From Streptomyces sp. NRRL B-3428 (lineage in GTDB: Bacteria; Actinomycetota; Actinomycetes; Streptomycetales; Streptomycetaceae): DNA of 49,213 nt. Positions 18,793 through 28,700 of the stretch are shown in pieces; the first letter of the stretch is position 1, and each line of letters opens with the position of its first letter. The stretch covers positions 1 to 49,213 of the forward strand of contig JOGW01000031.1 of the NCBI GenBank assembly GCA_000721375.1, read 5' to 3'. The notes beneath the pieces are model-generated. The model had not been told where the DNA came from, searched no databases, and was given only the letters and a program-made list of their open reading frames with translations. The translations under genes were made by a program, and so were the position numbers.

Positions 18793-18808
18793 GCGTACCT
18801 CTGCCGCC

Positions 18809-20395
18809 TCAGCCGAGGATCCCGCCGATCAGACCGGGTTCCTCGCTCCCGTCGGAGCCACCCGAACCCCCCGGCTCCCCGGACGAGCCGCCCGAAGAAC
18901 TCCCGCCCGACGTGGGCTCAGTGGCCGGCGGCGGAGCCGACTGCTGCGGCGGTGCCTGTCCCGATCCGGCCGTCTGGCTGGGCTGCCCCGCCCCGGCCGA
19001 CCCGGACTCTCGGACCTCACCCGGCGCGGATGCCTTATCGGACGGCGGCGCCGAAGTGGCCCCCTCCGTCGGCGACTTGGAGGCCGAGGGGCTGCCCGAA
19101 GCACCTCGCCCCTCCCGCGACTCGCTCGGCAGCGGCGATCCGGGCAGCTCGTTGCGCGGCGCCTGCCCGGGACCGGGCACGGTGACGGTGGTCGCACTGC
19201 GCACGGCCCCACCGAGCAGCGCGCCGATGAGCAGCGTGGCACCCACGACGAACGTGCCGATGAGCACACCGCGACGGAGTACCCGACGGCGCAGCTCCCA
19301 CAGTTCGGACCGGGGCCCGAGCGTGCGCCAGGCCTCGCTCGCGAGCCGCCCGTCCACGGAGTAGACCGGGGCGCCCGCGATGATCAGCGGCGACCAGGCG
19401 GCGAGGTAGATGATGTCCGGCGCGTCGTACACCGCGACCGTCTTCCAGCTGACCGTGACGAGCAGCGCCGCGGACAGCAGCGCACCGACCGATGCCGCGA
19501 CCCGCTGCCACAGACCGAGGACGGTCAGCACACCGACGATCACCTGCAGGAAGGCGATGACGAGACCGGCACCCACCGGGTGCTGCAGTGCGAAGTCGCG
19601 CAGCGGCTCGGCCATCGCCCACGGGTGCAGGGAGTTGAGCCACTTGACCATCGAGCCGCGCTCGCCGCCGTCGAAGTAGACGGGGTCGCAGAGCTTGCCC
19701 ATGCCCGCGTAGATCGAGATGAAGCCGAGGAAGATACGCAGCGGGAGCAGGACCACACCGAGGTTGAGCCGGCGCCCCGGGTAGTACGACGCGTGCCGCC
19801 GCGCCCCCGTCTCCTCGTCGTCCTCGTCGAAGCCGGGCTCGGACTGCTCGTCCCCGTAAGGGAGTTGCGGCTCGCCGGGCCCGCCCTCCTCTGAGCGGAA
19901 GAACCCGTCGTACGCGCTGTCGAAGGCCGAGACCGCCGGAATGAGCCGGGTCTCGTCGCCCTCGGGCTCGCGCGGTCCGACCACCTGCGGGGTCTCGACT
20001 GTCGCGTCCGGGTCGAGGTCGCCGACGCCGATCCGTGGAATGACCTGTGTGGCCGCTCCGTCGCCGAACTCCTCGGCGCCATGGCGTACTTCGGTCCTCC
20101 GGGCCGCCTGCAGCAGCCCGGTGGCCGCGAGATCGCCCGGCTCACTCTTGCCGCTCCACACGACGGGGCTGCGGCGCCGCACGACGGAGGCGCCGGCGGC
20201 CGCGGGAATCAGGCCCGCGACAGAACCGCCGGCGGCGGCGATACGCGGGGATCGGGGCAGTTTCGCGGCGGGGAGCTTCACACGGAAGCTCGCGTGATTG
20301 ACGATGACCTGCGCCGGGTCGCACGGCACCTTCACCATGCTCAGCGCGGGAGCGTCGTCGAATCCCGTACCGGGTGTTCTGGTGTCCACACTCAT
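18809..20395 (-). CDS. DoxX-family membrane protein with long disordered ends
   Basis: 528 residues. A long charged N-terminal region (1-210, acidic, EEGGPGEP...DEDDEETG) precedes the DoxX core: LRIFLGFISIYAGMGKLCDPVYFDGGE, HPVGAGLVIAFLQVIVGVLTVLGLWQRVAASVGALLSAALLVTVSWKT and DIIYLAAWSPLII, giving four helices. A further helix (GVLIGTFVVGATLLIGALLGG) leads to a Gly/Ser/Pro-rich C-terminus of about 110 residues. DoxX proteins are small membrane subunits linked to oxidoreductase complexes; mycobacterial homologues work with superoxide dismutase and SseA in thiol stress. The role here is not shown. The start ATG has no clear ribosome site; a GTGACGTCAC palindrome lies 9-18 nt upstream. Confidence 0.82.
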   Translation of the reverse strand: MSVDTRTPGTGFDDAPALSMVKVPCDPAQVIVNHASFRVKLPAAKLPRSPRIAAAGGSVAGLIPAAAGASVVRRRSPVVWSGKSEPGDLAATGLLQAARRTEVRHGAEEFGDGAATQVIPRIGVGDLDPDATVETPQVVGPREPEGDETRLIPAVSAFDSAYDGFFRSEEGGPGEPQLPYGDEQSEPGFDEDDEETGARRHASYYPGRRLNLGVVLLPLRIFLGFISIYAGMGKLCDPVYFDGGERGSMVKWLNSLHPWAMAEPLRDFALQHPVGAGLVIAFLQVIVGVLTVLGLWQRVAASVGALLSAALLVTVSWKTVAVYDAPDIIYLAAWSPLIIAGAPVYSVDGRLASEAWRTLGPRSELWELRRRVLRRGVLIGTFVVGATLLIGALLGGAVRSATTVTVPGPGQAPRNELPGSPLPSESREGRGASGSPSASKSPTEGATSAPPSDKASAPGEVRESGSAGAGQPSQTAGSGQAPPQQSAPPPATEPTSGGSSSGGSSGEPGGSGGSDGSEEPGLIGGILG

Positions 20396-20403
20396 CTAAC
20401 CGA

Positions 20404-20413
20404 GTGACGTCAC
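20404..20413. promoter_or_regulatory. Palindrome upstream of the DoxX gene
   Basis: GTGACGTCAC is a perfect 10-bp palindrome directly before the DoxX start region. It might be an operator. The same gap holds a TTGACC...GGTCAA hairpin (20428-20459), possibly the end signal of the upstream pucR transcript. Confidence 0.3.
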
Positions 20414-20519
20414 CTTAGGACACTGCCTTGACCCCGCCGATCTGTCGGTGACCGGTCAAGATCGCCGTGTCCCCGGGAACTTCCCCTCGCAGGACCCGGG
20501 TCCGTGCACCGCGGCGGAC

Positions 20520-22268
20520 TCAGCGCGCCGAGGCGCCCGGCCCCTGCAGCAGCCGCAGTTGAAGCATCAGCGCGAACCGGGCCTCGGGGTCGGCGAGGTC
20601 GACCCCGGCCACCTCCGTGACGCGCCGCAGGCGGTAGCGGAAGGTGTTCTGGTGGACGTACATCGCCCCGGCCGCCGCCGGTATGTCCCCGAAGGCGTTG
20701 AGCCAGGCGCGCAGGGTGTCGGCCAGCTGTGCGTCGTGCGCCCGGTCGTAGGCGAGCAGCCTGGCCAGCGGGCCGTCGGGCGGGTCGCCGCGTTCGGCGG
20801 TGAGATCGGCGAGTTCGAGCAGCAGCGCCTCGATGTGCACATCGGCGATACGGGCGAGCCGGCGCGGTCCGCCGCCCGCGCGCAGCACCCGCAGGGCGCG
20901 GTCGGCGCCCTCGCGGGAGCGGGCGAGTCCACTGCCGTCCTCGGCGCCGGCACCGATCCCGATGAGCACGTGGAGCCGGTCGCCGATCCGGCTGAGGAAG
21001 TCGGATCCGACCCGTACGGCCCGATCGTCACCGTCGGCGCCGTGCCCGGCGTCCCCGCGCTGCCCGCCGTCCTTGCGCTGCCCGCCGTCCGTGCGGTGCC
21101 CGCCGTCCGTGCGCCGGGACGGCACGGGCAGGATCCCGTACGCCACGTCGCCGATGAGTCCGGCGGCGGCCCGCGGGTGGACCGCGCCGAGATGCATCGC
21201 GAACGCGTCGGCCAGGCGCTGCCGTTCGGCCGCGTGCCGTGCGTGCACCGCCGTGGAGAGCGCCGCATCGGGCGGGTCGGGGGCGGTCAGGGCGAGCACC
21301 ACACCGCCGTGGTCCGCGAGGCCGAGCCGGTCGAGTGCCTCGGTGGCACGCGACCCGCCTTCGAGGACGGTGGCGACGAGATCGGCGCGCAGCCGCCGTT
21401 CGACGTCGGCGCCCGCGCGCTGGCGCAGCAGGTGCAGGGCCACCAGCTTGGCCGCGTCCTGGAAGGCCTGCTCGCGCTGGGCACCGAGCGGGGTGCGGAC
21501 GGCGGCCCAGATGGAGCCCAGGAACTCGTCACCGGCCCGTACGGCGATGGCCACGCGCGGAATGTGGAACTCCGCCGTCTCCGGGGGCCTCACCTCCACC
21601 GGCCGGTCCCCGCGGTAGAGCGCGCGGAACACCCCCTGGTCCTCCAGGAAACGCGTGAAGCGCTCGGGCACCTGGCGGCCGAGCACCGTCTCCACACGGG
21701 AGGGGTCGGCCTCGTCCTGGCGCCCGGAGAAGGCGAGGACGCGGGAGCTGCGGTCCTCGATGGTGATGGGGGCGTCGAGCAGCGCGGCCACGGCGTTGGC
21801 CACGGCGAACAGGTCTCCGGACGGGATGCCGCCGTGGGTCCGCGCCCCGGCTTCCCCCACATCGCCCTCGGCCAGCAACGACCGCAGCATGGCGGCCAGT
21901 TGGGCCCAGGAGGCGCCCCGGGTGAGGGCGAGCAGCGCCACTCCCGAGCGTTCGGCGGCCTCGGTCACGGCCGGGTCGGCGGGGGCGGGCGCGCGTACCA
22001 CCAGGGCGGCGGCGCCCGCCGTGCCGAGTTCGGTGAGCAGCCGTGCGGTGTCGGCGCCCGTCTGGACGCCGATGCCGAGCACCAGGGCCCTGCGGGGCAG
22101 CGCCGGTTCGTCGAGCGGATCGTGGATGACCACACCGCCGAGCTCCTCGACACCGTCCGGGTCCCCGCAGACCAGGTCGAGGAGTGTCGTGCCGAGGTCC
22201 TCGAGAACCCGCCCGAGCCCGGCCCGAGGCCGTCCGGTGACGACCTCGGGAACGCCCTCAGAAGCCAT
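20520..22268 (-). CDS. PucR-family transcriptional regulator
   Basis: About 582 residues from ATG 22268 (MASEGVPEVV). The frame stays open to 22433, so a start nearer the racemase stop at 22446 is possible, but that stretch is a 24-bp tandem repeat (AMAPAVTP units). An N-terminal PucR-type ligand region (DLVCGDPDGVEELGGVVIHDP...) is followed by a GAF-like middle (VANAVAALLDAPITIEDRSSRVLAFS), a GGDEF-like region and the C-terminal HTH_30 domain (LADTLRAWLNAFGDIPAAAGAMYVHQNTFRYRLRRVTEVAGVDLADPEARFALMLQLRL). PucR regulators usually respond to amino acids, purines or related metabolites. As the last gene after the racemase cluster it is the likely controller of that pathway. Four 18-bp tandem repeats interrupt the middle region. 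Confidence 0.82.
   Translation of the reverse strand: MASEGVPEVVTGRPRAGLGRVLEDLGTTLLDLVCGDPDGVEELGGVVIHDPLDEPALPRRALVLGIGVQTGADTARLLTELGTAGAAALVVRAPAPADPAVTEAAERSGVALLALTRGASWAQLAAMLRSLLAEGDVGEAGARTHGGIPSGDLFAVANAVAALLDAPITIEDRSSRVLAFSGRQDEADPSRVETVLGRQVPERFTRFLEDQGVFRALYRGDRPVEVRPPETAEFHIPRVAIAVRAGDEFLGSIWAAVRTPLGAQREQAFQDAAKLVALHLLRQRAGADVERRLRADLVATVLEGGSRATEALDRLGLADHGGVVLALTAPDPPDAALSTAVHARHAAERQRLADAFAMHLGAVHPRAAAGLIGDVAYGILPVPSRRTDGGHRTDGGQRKDGGQRGDAGHGADGDDRAVRVGSDFLSRIGDRLHVLIGIGAGAEDGSGLARSREGADRALRVLRAGGGPRRLARIADVHIEALLLELADLTAERGDPPDGPLARLLAYDRAHDAQLADTLRAWLNAFGDIPAAAGAMYVHQNTFRYRLRRVTEVAGVDLADPEARFALMLQLRLLQGPGASAR
21042..21113. repeat. Four 18-bp tandem repeats inside the pucR gene
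   Basis: Four units of the form (G/C)TGCCCGCCGTCCNTGCG encode six-residue repeats of the type (H/Q)R(T/K)DGG in the regulator. Such tracts change length easily. Confidence 0.8.
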
Positions 22269-22316
22269 GGACGGGGGCTTGGCGGGTGAGGTGGCCGGGA
22301 GACGGAACAGGGTCGC

Positions 22317-22368
22317 GGCCGGAGTCACGGCCGGCGCCATGGCCGGAGTCACAGCCGGCGCCATGGCC
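22317..22368. repeat. 24-bp tandem repeat, two units
   Basis: Two units of a 24-bp sequence beginning GGCCGGAGTCAC and ending GGCGCCAT, with a partial third GGCC. They lie in the 177-bp gap between the racemase stop and the preferred pucR start; if pucR begins further upstream they encode MAPAVTP repeats. Confidence 0.75.
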
Positions 22369-22445
22369 GAACCCCTGGCCCTGCCCTGCTCGCGTCGACA
22401 TGCACGGGATTGTGAGCCGGGAGCCCCGGCCACGGCAAGAGTCCG

Positions 22446-23555
22446 TCACAGAGAGATCCACTCCCTGCCGACCGTCACTTCCGCCAAGGCCTCCGGGACC
22501 GGCACCACCCCGAGCCCCGGACCGCCCGGCACCGGCAGATGCCCGTCGTCGTCGAGGACGAACGGCTCCGTGATGTCGGTCCGGTAGTAGCGGTCCGACG
22601 CCGATGTGTCCCCGGGCAGTGTGAACCCGGGCAGCGCGGCGAGCGCGACGTTGGCCGCGCGCCCGAGCCCGGTCTCCAGCATCCCGCCGCACCACACCGG
22701 CACCCCGTGCGCGGCGCACACGTCGTGGATACGGCGCGCTTCGAGATAGCCGCCGACCCGCCCCGGCTTGATGTTCACGACCGAGCAGGCGCCGAGCGTG
22801 ATCGCCGCGGCGGCGGCCCGCGCCGAGGTGATCGACTCGTCCAGGCATACGGGGGTGGCGATGGCCTTCGCCAGCGCGGCATGCCCGAGCAGGTCCTCCT
22901 CGTCCAGCGGCTGCTCGATGAGCAGCAGTCCGTACGGGTCGAGGCGGGCGAGGTGCCGGGCGTCGGCGAGCGTGTACGCGGTGTTGGCGTCGGTCTGCAG
23001 CAGCAGTTCGTCACCGAAGTGCTCGCGCACCGCCCGTACCGGCTCGATGTCCCAGCCAGGCTCGATCTTCAGCTTGATCCGTACGTATCCGGCGTCGAGG
23101 TATCCGGCCACCGCCTCCAGGAGCTGCGGTACGGAGTCCATGATCCCCACGGACACCCCACAGGGCACCCGGTCGCGCACGGCCCCCAACTCGCGTGCCA
23201 GCGGGACCCCTTGGGTCCGCAGCTCGGCGTCGAGGACGGCCATCTCCAGAGCGGCCTTCGCCATCCGGTGCCCGAGGAAGGGCGTAAGCGCCGGGGCGAC
23301 GGCGTTCGCGTCGAGGTGTTCACGGCCCGCGAGCGCCGGGATCAGGAACCGGCGCAGTACGTCGGCGCAGCCGGCCACGTACTCGGATGAATACAGCGGC
23401 CCCGCCATCGCCACGCACTCGCCCCAGCCCTCCGCCTCCGTGCCCACGGCCCGCAGCAGCAGGGCCGGGCGCTCGGTCAGCGTGCCGAACGAGGTACGGA
23501 AGGGCGCCACCAACGGCAGCCGGATCTCCAGGAGTTCGACCCCGGTGAGCTTCAC
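22446..23555 (-). CDS. N-acylamino acid racemase (NSAR/OSBS family, enolase superfamily)
   Basis: 369 residues from GTG 23555, with GGAAG 7 nt upstream and a 4-bp overlap with the GNAT stop. The sequence is very close to the Amycolatopsis N-acylamino acid racemase type: MKLTGVELLEIRLPLVAPFRTSFG, WGECVAMAGPLYSSEY. All catalytic residues are in place: Lys161 and Lys163 (RIKLKIEPGWD), metal ligands Asp189 (QTDAN), Glu214 (LIEQPL), Asp239 (CLDES) and the second base Lys263 (NIKPGRVGG). Members racemize N-succinyl or N-acyl amino acids, often with o-succinylbenzoate synthase side activity. Streptomyces normally uses the futalosine menaquinone pathway and no men genes are nearby, so racemase is the likelier role. 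Its neighbours are an M20 hydrolase and an acyltransferase. Confidence 0.88.
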   Translation of the reverse strand: MKLTGVELLEIRLPLVAPFRTSFGTLTERPALLLRAVGTEAEGWGECVAMAGPLYSSEYVAGCADVLRRFLIPALAGREHLDANAVAPALTPFLGHRMAKAALEMAVLDAELRTQGVPLARELGAVRDRVPCGVSVGIMDSVPQLLEAVAGYLDAGYVRIKLKIEPGWDIEPVRAVREHFGDELLLQTDANTAYTLADARHLARLDPYGLLLIEQPLDEEDLLGHAALAKAIATPVCLDESITSARAAAAAITLGACSVVNIKPGRVGGYLEARRIHDVCAAHGVPVWCGGMLETGLGRAANVALAALPGFTLPGDTSASDRYYRTDITEPFVLDDDGHLPVPGGPGLGVVPVPEALAEVTVGREWISL

Positions 23556-24487
23556 AGTGCGTCTTCCTTTCGTACGAGGAGATACCAGCCGTCGCGGTCG
23601 AAGCCCGTCACCCGCCAGCCGTCGGCCAGCAGCCCGCCGAGGGCGTCGCGCACGGCGGAGCGCCAGGAGGCGGCGCAGGCCGGGTCGGCGCGGCGGAGCT
23701 GCTCGATGTCCGCGGGGACGGCGACGCGGGCGGAGTGCGAGGTGGCCTTCCGCGGGACCGGGCGGCCGTCGGCCGACACCCCCAGCACGACGGCCGCCTC
23801 CTGCGCCGCCGTCACCGTGCTCCGGTGCCTGCCGTGACAGGCCTCGGCCACCTCGGGATCTTCCAGGGACCAGCCCACGAGCAGCCGGTCGGTGTCGTCG
23901 GCGCCGTTGATGCCGTCGTCCATCCGGCCGTAGAAGTTGGGCAGATACTGCTCGGGCCGTGCGGCCAGCTTGCCGATGTTGAAGTACGCGTTGCGGCGCA
24001 CCAGCGGGTCGAAGGTCCAGGACACCTGGGTCACACCCCGCTGCAGCGCCCAGGCCCGCTGGTGCGCCTTGAGCGCGAAGCCGACGCTGCGGCCGCGCAT
24101 CCGCGCCGAGACCCCGGCGATATGGCTGTGCAGCGCACCGTCGGGCGGCGGCCCGAAGAAGCCGATGCACGCGCCGACGAGCTGCGCGCCCTCGCCGACC
24201 GGGCGCGTGTCCTCGCCGACATGGCGCGTGTCCTCGAAGGCGGCCGCGACATAGCTTCCGGCCTTGTCCATCGCCCGCAGCAACTCAGGGGTGGCGAGGC
24301 TGTTCTCGCCGCCGGGCTTCCAGATGCCCTCGAACAGGGCGCAGGCCGCCTCGAGTTCGGGCAGCGCGCTGATCGGCCGTACCTGGCAGCCGGCGGCTCG
24401 GGCGGCGGCGGTGGCGGCGGCCAGGGCGTCGGGCACCAGGGCGGTCTCCCGTACGGGAGAGACCAGGGGCACGGGGACGTCGGTCAT
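23552..24487 (-). CDS. GNAT-family acyltransferase (COG3375 type), likely amino acid N-acyltransferase
   Basis: 311 residues from ATG 24487, overlapping the M20 stop by 4 bp. The core shows SHIAGVSARMRGRSVGFALKAHQRAWAL (acyl-CoA loop), then VSWTFDPLVRRNAYFNIGKLAA, YLPNFYG and DDTDRLLVGW, the signature run of the COG3375 acetyltransferase group. In Geobacillus a GNAT of this kind sits in an operon with N-succinylamino acid racemase and an M20 enzyme and transfers succinyl to D-amino acids. The same three-gene set is present here, so that function is proposed by context. The succinyl-CoA specificity itself cannot be seen. A short repeat (EDTRHVGEDTRPVGEGAQLVG) interrupts the middle of the fold. 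Confidence 0.8.
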   Translation of the reverse strand: MTDVPVPLVSPVRETALVPDALAAATAAARAAGCQVRPISALPELEAACALFEGIWKPGGENSLATPELLRAMDKAGSYVAAAFEDTRHVGEDTRPVGEGAQLVGACIGFFGPPPDGALHSHIAGVSARMRGRSVGFALKAHQRAWALQRGVTQVSWTFDPLVRRNAYFNIGKLAARPEQYLPNFYGRMDDGINGADDTDRLLVGWSLEDPEVAEACHGRHRSTVTAAQEAAVVLGVSADGRPVPRKATSHSARVAVPADIEQLRRADPACAASWRSAVRDALGGLLADGWRVTGFDRDGWYLLVRKEDAL

Positions 24488-25761
24488 CGTGCGCTCCCGG
24501 CGGCCTCGGGCGCTGCGGGTCCGGGCTCGGAGATCTCGTGCGTCACGGGCTCGACCATGCCGAGCAGATCTCCCACCAAGGCCGCCAACAGAGCTGTACG
24601 GCGTGGGAGTTCGGCCACCAGCACATGCTCGCCCTCGGCGTGCGCGCCCCCGCCCACCGCCCCGAGACCGTCCAACGTGGACACTCCCACTCCGGCGGTG
24701 AAGTTGCCGTCGGAGGCGCCGCCCACCGAGGCGGAGCACAGCGGACCGATGCCGAGGCGGTCCGCCAGTACGCCCGCCCGCCGGTACAGCGCCGCGGACG
24801 CGTCCGCGGTCAGGGGCGGCCTGTTGGGCCCGCCCGTCACCTCGACCGCCGCGGCGTCGAGACGGGGCCGCAGCGCCTTGAGCGCCGCGTCCACCCGCGC
24901 CTGCTCCGACTCCTCCCGTACGCGTACGTCGACCGCGAACCGGCCTTGCGCAGGAACGGTGTTGGTGGTGGTCCCGGCGGCCAGCAGGGTCGGCGTCACG
25001 GTGGTCCCGGACGCCGGGTCGCCGAGCGCCGCGACCGCGAGGATCTGGTGCGCGAGCTCGACGGCGGCGTTCACCCCGAGCTCCGGTTCCAGACCGGCGT
25101 GCGCCGCCCTGCCCCGTACGACCACCTCGTACCGCGATACGCCCTTGCGTACGGTCTTCAACGCCCCGCCGTCCGCGGACGCTTCGAGGACGAGTGCGGC
25201 GACGCAGCCCCTCGCCTCGGACTCGATCAGCTCGCGCGACGAGGGCGAGCCGAGCTCCTCGTCACCGGTGACCAGGAGGGTCACACCGTCGGGGACGCCG
25301 AGTGCGGCCAGCGCGTGGAAGGCCATCGCCAGGCCCGTCTTCATGTCGAAGCAGCCGGGTCCGCGCAGCACCCCCTCCCGTATCCCGAACGGGAGGCGGT
25401 CGAGGGTGCCGAGCGGCCACACCGTGTCGTGGTGCGCGAGCAGCAGCACCCGTCGTGGCCCCTCGCCCAGGCGCCAGCGCAGATGGGTGCGGCCGTCGAG
25501 CACGATCCGCTCGGGCTCCGCGCCCAGGTGCGCCGACCCGACGGCGGCCACCACGGACGCGGATTTCGCGACCGCGGCGAGGTCGGCCGAGGGCGACTCA
25601 CAGGTCACCAGGCGCTCGATGTCGGTGAGCAGGTCGGGCAGCCCGGCGCGGAAACGGTCCACCAGGTCGGCGTCGATCCGGTCGGCGCCAATCTGGTCGG
25701 CCTCGCTCCGGTCGGGCTCGATCCGGTCGGCCGCACCGAGGCCCTCGTACGGGAACTCCAC
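24484..25761 (-). CDS. M20-family metallohydrolase (N-acyl-amino acid deacylase/carboxypeptidase type)
   Basis: 425 residues from GTG 25761, which lies 1 nt after the stop of the upstream peptidase fusion. Zinc ligands and catalytic residues of M20 are visible: AHHDTVWP (His110, Asp112), GPGCFDMKTG (Asp139), TGDEELGS (Glu168/Glu169) and VLEASADGG (Glu193). The lid domain contains RGRAAHAGLEPELGVNAAVEL. Glutamate carboxypeptidase-like members cleave N-acyl or peptide bonds next to L-amino acids. In the proposed pathway it would remove succinyl from the L-form. The first 33 residues are a degenerate DRIEPDRSEADQIGADRID repeat outside the fold, so the true start may be internal. Confidence 0.85.
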   Translation of the reverse strand: MEFPYEGLGAADRIEPDRSEADQIGADRIDADLVDRFRAGLPDLLTDIERLVTCESPSADLAAVAKSASVVAAVGSAHLGAEPERIVLDGRTHLRWRLGEGPRRVLLLAHHDTVWPLGTLDRLPFGIREGVLRGPGCFDMKTGLAMAFHALAALGVPDGVTLLVTGDEELGSPSSRELIESEARGCVAALVLEASADGGALKTVRKGVSRYEVVVRGRAAHAGLEPELGVNAAVELAHQILAVAALGDPASGTTVTPTLLAAGTTTNTVPAQGRFAVDVRVREESEQARVDAALKALRPRLDAAAVEVTGGPNRPPLTADASAALYRRAGVLADRLGIGPLCSASVGGASDGNFTAGVGVSTLDGLGAVGGGAHAEGEHVLVAELPRRTALLAALVGDLLGMVEPVTHEISEPGPAAPEAAGSAR

Positions 25762-25762
25762 G

Positions 25763-28700
25763 TCAGGACACCTTCGGGGTAGCGCGGACGCCGAAGTGCA
25801 GATAGCGCTCGCCGGTCGGCAGGGAGTAGAAGGTCACGGGCGTCCAGGCCTCGGATCCGGGACGCCGGATGAGGTACAGGTCCTGCGCCAGAGGGACGAG
25901 GGCGAACTCCTCCACGGGATCGGGCACCAGCGCGGCCAGCGGCCCGGTCACCGTCATCCGCAGGCGCGGCCCTTCGTCCCCGCCCTCGGCCCCGTCCCAA
26001 TCCCCGCCCCCGTCCCCGTCCCCATCCCCGTCGAGGATCTCGATCCGCGCCCCGGCCCGCTCATACGTCCCGGTGTGCCGGGCGAGGTCCACCTCGGGCG
26101 GTACGGGCGCGGGCTCCAGCGGCCGGGGCATCTCGACCCCGGCCAGCTCGGCGAAGATCTCCCGGTACAGGTCGAGGTACAGGTCGTGCGCACCCCCGCC
26201 GTTGGTGAGCAGCGTGACCGCGAGGTCCTGCTCGGGCAGCAGCCGCAGGAAGGCGGACTGGCCGAGAGTGTTGCCGTCGTGGCCGATCAGCCGCTGTCCG
26301 TCCCAGCCGAAACGGATCCAGCCGAGTCCCCAGGAGTCGCCGAGCGTGTGCGCGTCCGGCAGCTCCACCTGCTGCTCGGTCATGGCCCGCGCGGACGCCT
26401 CGGACAGTGCGCGGGTGCCGTCGGGCGCCATGCCGCCGGCCAGGTGCATCCGGGCGAAGGCCAGAACGTCCGCGGCCGTCGCCGTGATCAGCCCCGCGGG
26501 CCCCGCGGACCGGGGAAGACCCCAGGCCGGCACCGTACGGGGCGCCGCGTCCGCGCTCCCGGCGTCATGCCCCATCGCGGCGCGGAACCGCAGCGCCTCC
26601 TCGGGCAGTGTGACCGTCCGCTCCAGGCCGAGCGGTGCGCACAGCCGTTCGCGCAGCGCCTGGTCCCAGCTCATGCCCGTGAGCTTCTCGACGACCCGGC
26701 CGGCCAGTACGTAGCCGGAGTTGCAGTACGAGAACGTGGCACCTAGCGGATGGTTCTGCGCGGCCTCGTCCAGCTGATCCACGTACCGCTCGAGGCAGTC
26801 GTCGCCCCGGCCCGTGTCCGTGAAGACGTCCCCGTCGATCCCGCTGGTGTGCGTGAGCAGATGCCGCATGGTCACCTTCTGCGCGACCTGCGGGTCGGAG
26901 AGCTTCAGCTCCGGCAGGACGTCCACGAGGGCTGCGTCGAGATCGAGCAGCCCCTCGTCCACCAGCTGCATCACCAGGGTCGCCGTCCACACCTTGGTGA
27001 GGGAGCCGATCTGGAAGAGCGAGTCCTCGGTCGTCTCGACCCCGGTGTCCTTGTTCAGCAACCCATGTGCGGCGAAAGCCAGTTGAGCGCCTTGCGCGAT
27101 ACCGAGGACCGCCCCCGGCACCCGGTGGCGCTCGGCCAGCTCGCCGAGCCTGCGCTGCCAGTGCCCGAGATCGAGCGGCGCCCGGCGCCCGGCCGCGTAC
27201 CGCTCCACCCAGTCCACGATCCGCCGGCCCAGGTCCACACGGTGCGAGGGCGGCCCGTCGAGCAGGAACAGATGCGAGCCTCCCGGGTAGAGCACGAGCC
27301 TTGTGGGGACGCCCTGTTCGCGCAGGGCGGTGAACCACTGCTCGGCCTGCCCGACCGGGCAGCGCTCGTCCACGGCTCCGTGCACGACGAGGGTGGGCGT
27401 GCGGACGTGTTCCACACGGCTGTACGGGGAGAGCGCGGCGTATTGCGTACGGCGCTGCCACGGCGGCCCGCCCAGCTCGGCGATCCCGAGCACACGTGCC
27501 TCGTCGCTCGTACCGCACATGCTGGTCAGATCGCTGACCACGCCGCCGGCCACGGCGGCGGCGAACCGGTCGTCGCGGCTGGTCAGATAGCAGGTCATAT
27601 AGCCGCCGTAGCTGTAGCCGGCGACGGCGAGCCGCCGTGGGTCCGCGATGTTCTCGGCGACGAGCGCGTCCACCGGTTCGAGGAGGTCCCGTGCGTCGGC
27701 GGCGCCCCACGCGCCGACGGCGGCGGTGAAGAACTCCTCGCCGTAGCCGTCACTGCCGCGCGGGTTCAGCAGCAGCACCGACCAGCCGCGGGCGGCCAGT
27801 TCCTGGTGGTACAGGTGGACGGAGTCGGCCGCCCCGTTCCAGGCGTTGTGCGGGCCGCCGTGGATGTCGAGGAGGAGCGGCCCGGCGCCGGTGCGCCCGG
27901 GATCGCGCAGCAGCCAGCCGTGCACGGTGGTGCCGTCGGAGACGGTGAACTCCCGCTCCTCGGGGGCGAAGAGCTCGACGTCGTCGAGCGGTTCGCCGTG
28001 GGAGGTGAGCGTCCGGGTGCGCCCGCTCGCCAGGTCGACGGCCACGATCTCGCCGTACGACATGGGTGTGGCGAGGACGATCGCGGCGGTGGCCCCGGCG
28101 ACGGACAGTCCGGAGACGACCTCGCCCGCGTCCGCGACCAGCGGGCGCGCCTCGCCGCGTACGTCGAGGTCGTACAGATGGGTGCACCCCCGGTCGCGTA
28201 CGCAGAACAGGACGTCCTCGCCCGCCAGTTGGGGCACCGCGCCGGGATAGCCGGGCCCGCCGGGCATCAGATTGCGGTCGAGGGCGACGGTGAGATCGTC
28301 CGCGGGACCGCCGTCGAGCGGCACCCGCAGCAGGCCCGCAGGCGCGGCCTGCACGTCCGCGCGGCCGACGACGAGCAGCGCGGAGCCGTCGGGGGTCCAG
28401 GTGACGGTGTGCGCCGAGCCCTGGTCCGGGCCGACGCGTCGCGGCTCGGCGCCCGGGACCGTCGCGTCCAGGACGTACGCCGCGGAGCACAGGGTCAGGT
28501 CGGCGTCCTCGCCGAGCGCCGCCGTGAAGGCGAGGCTGCGCGAGTCGGGTGACCAGGCGGGGGCGCCCGCGTGCCGGTCGCCGTACGTGACCTGCCGTAC
28601 GGTCCCTGTGCCCAGGTCGAGGACGTGCACCTGACTGCGTACCGCCCCGAACAGGCCCTGCCCGTCGGCCTTGTGACCGAGCCGGTCGGTGACGACGGGC

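Noticed and set aside
21042..21113. CRISPR-like array
   Set aside because: 18-bp units are contiguous without spacers and in frame with pucR; no cas genes in the window.
22446..23555. menC for menaquinone synthesis
   Set aside because: Family members can be OSBS, but no other men genes are nearby and Streptomyces is expected to use the futalosine pathway; the neighbours fit amino acid racemization.
23735..26746. 1003-codon plus-strand frame opposite the racemase operon
   Set aside because: No domain, no ribosome site; antisense shadow of four well-supported genes.
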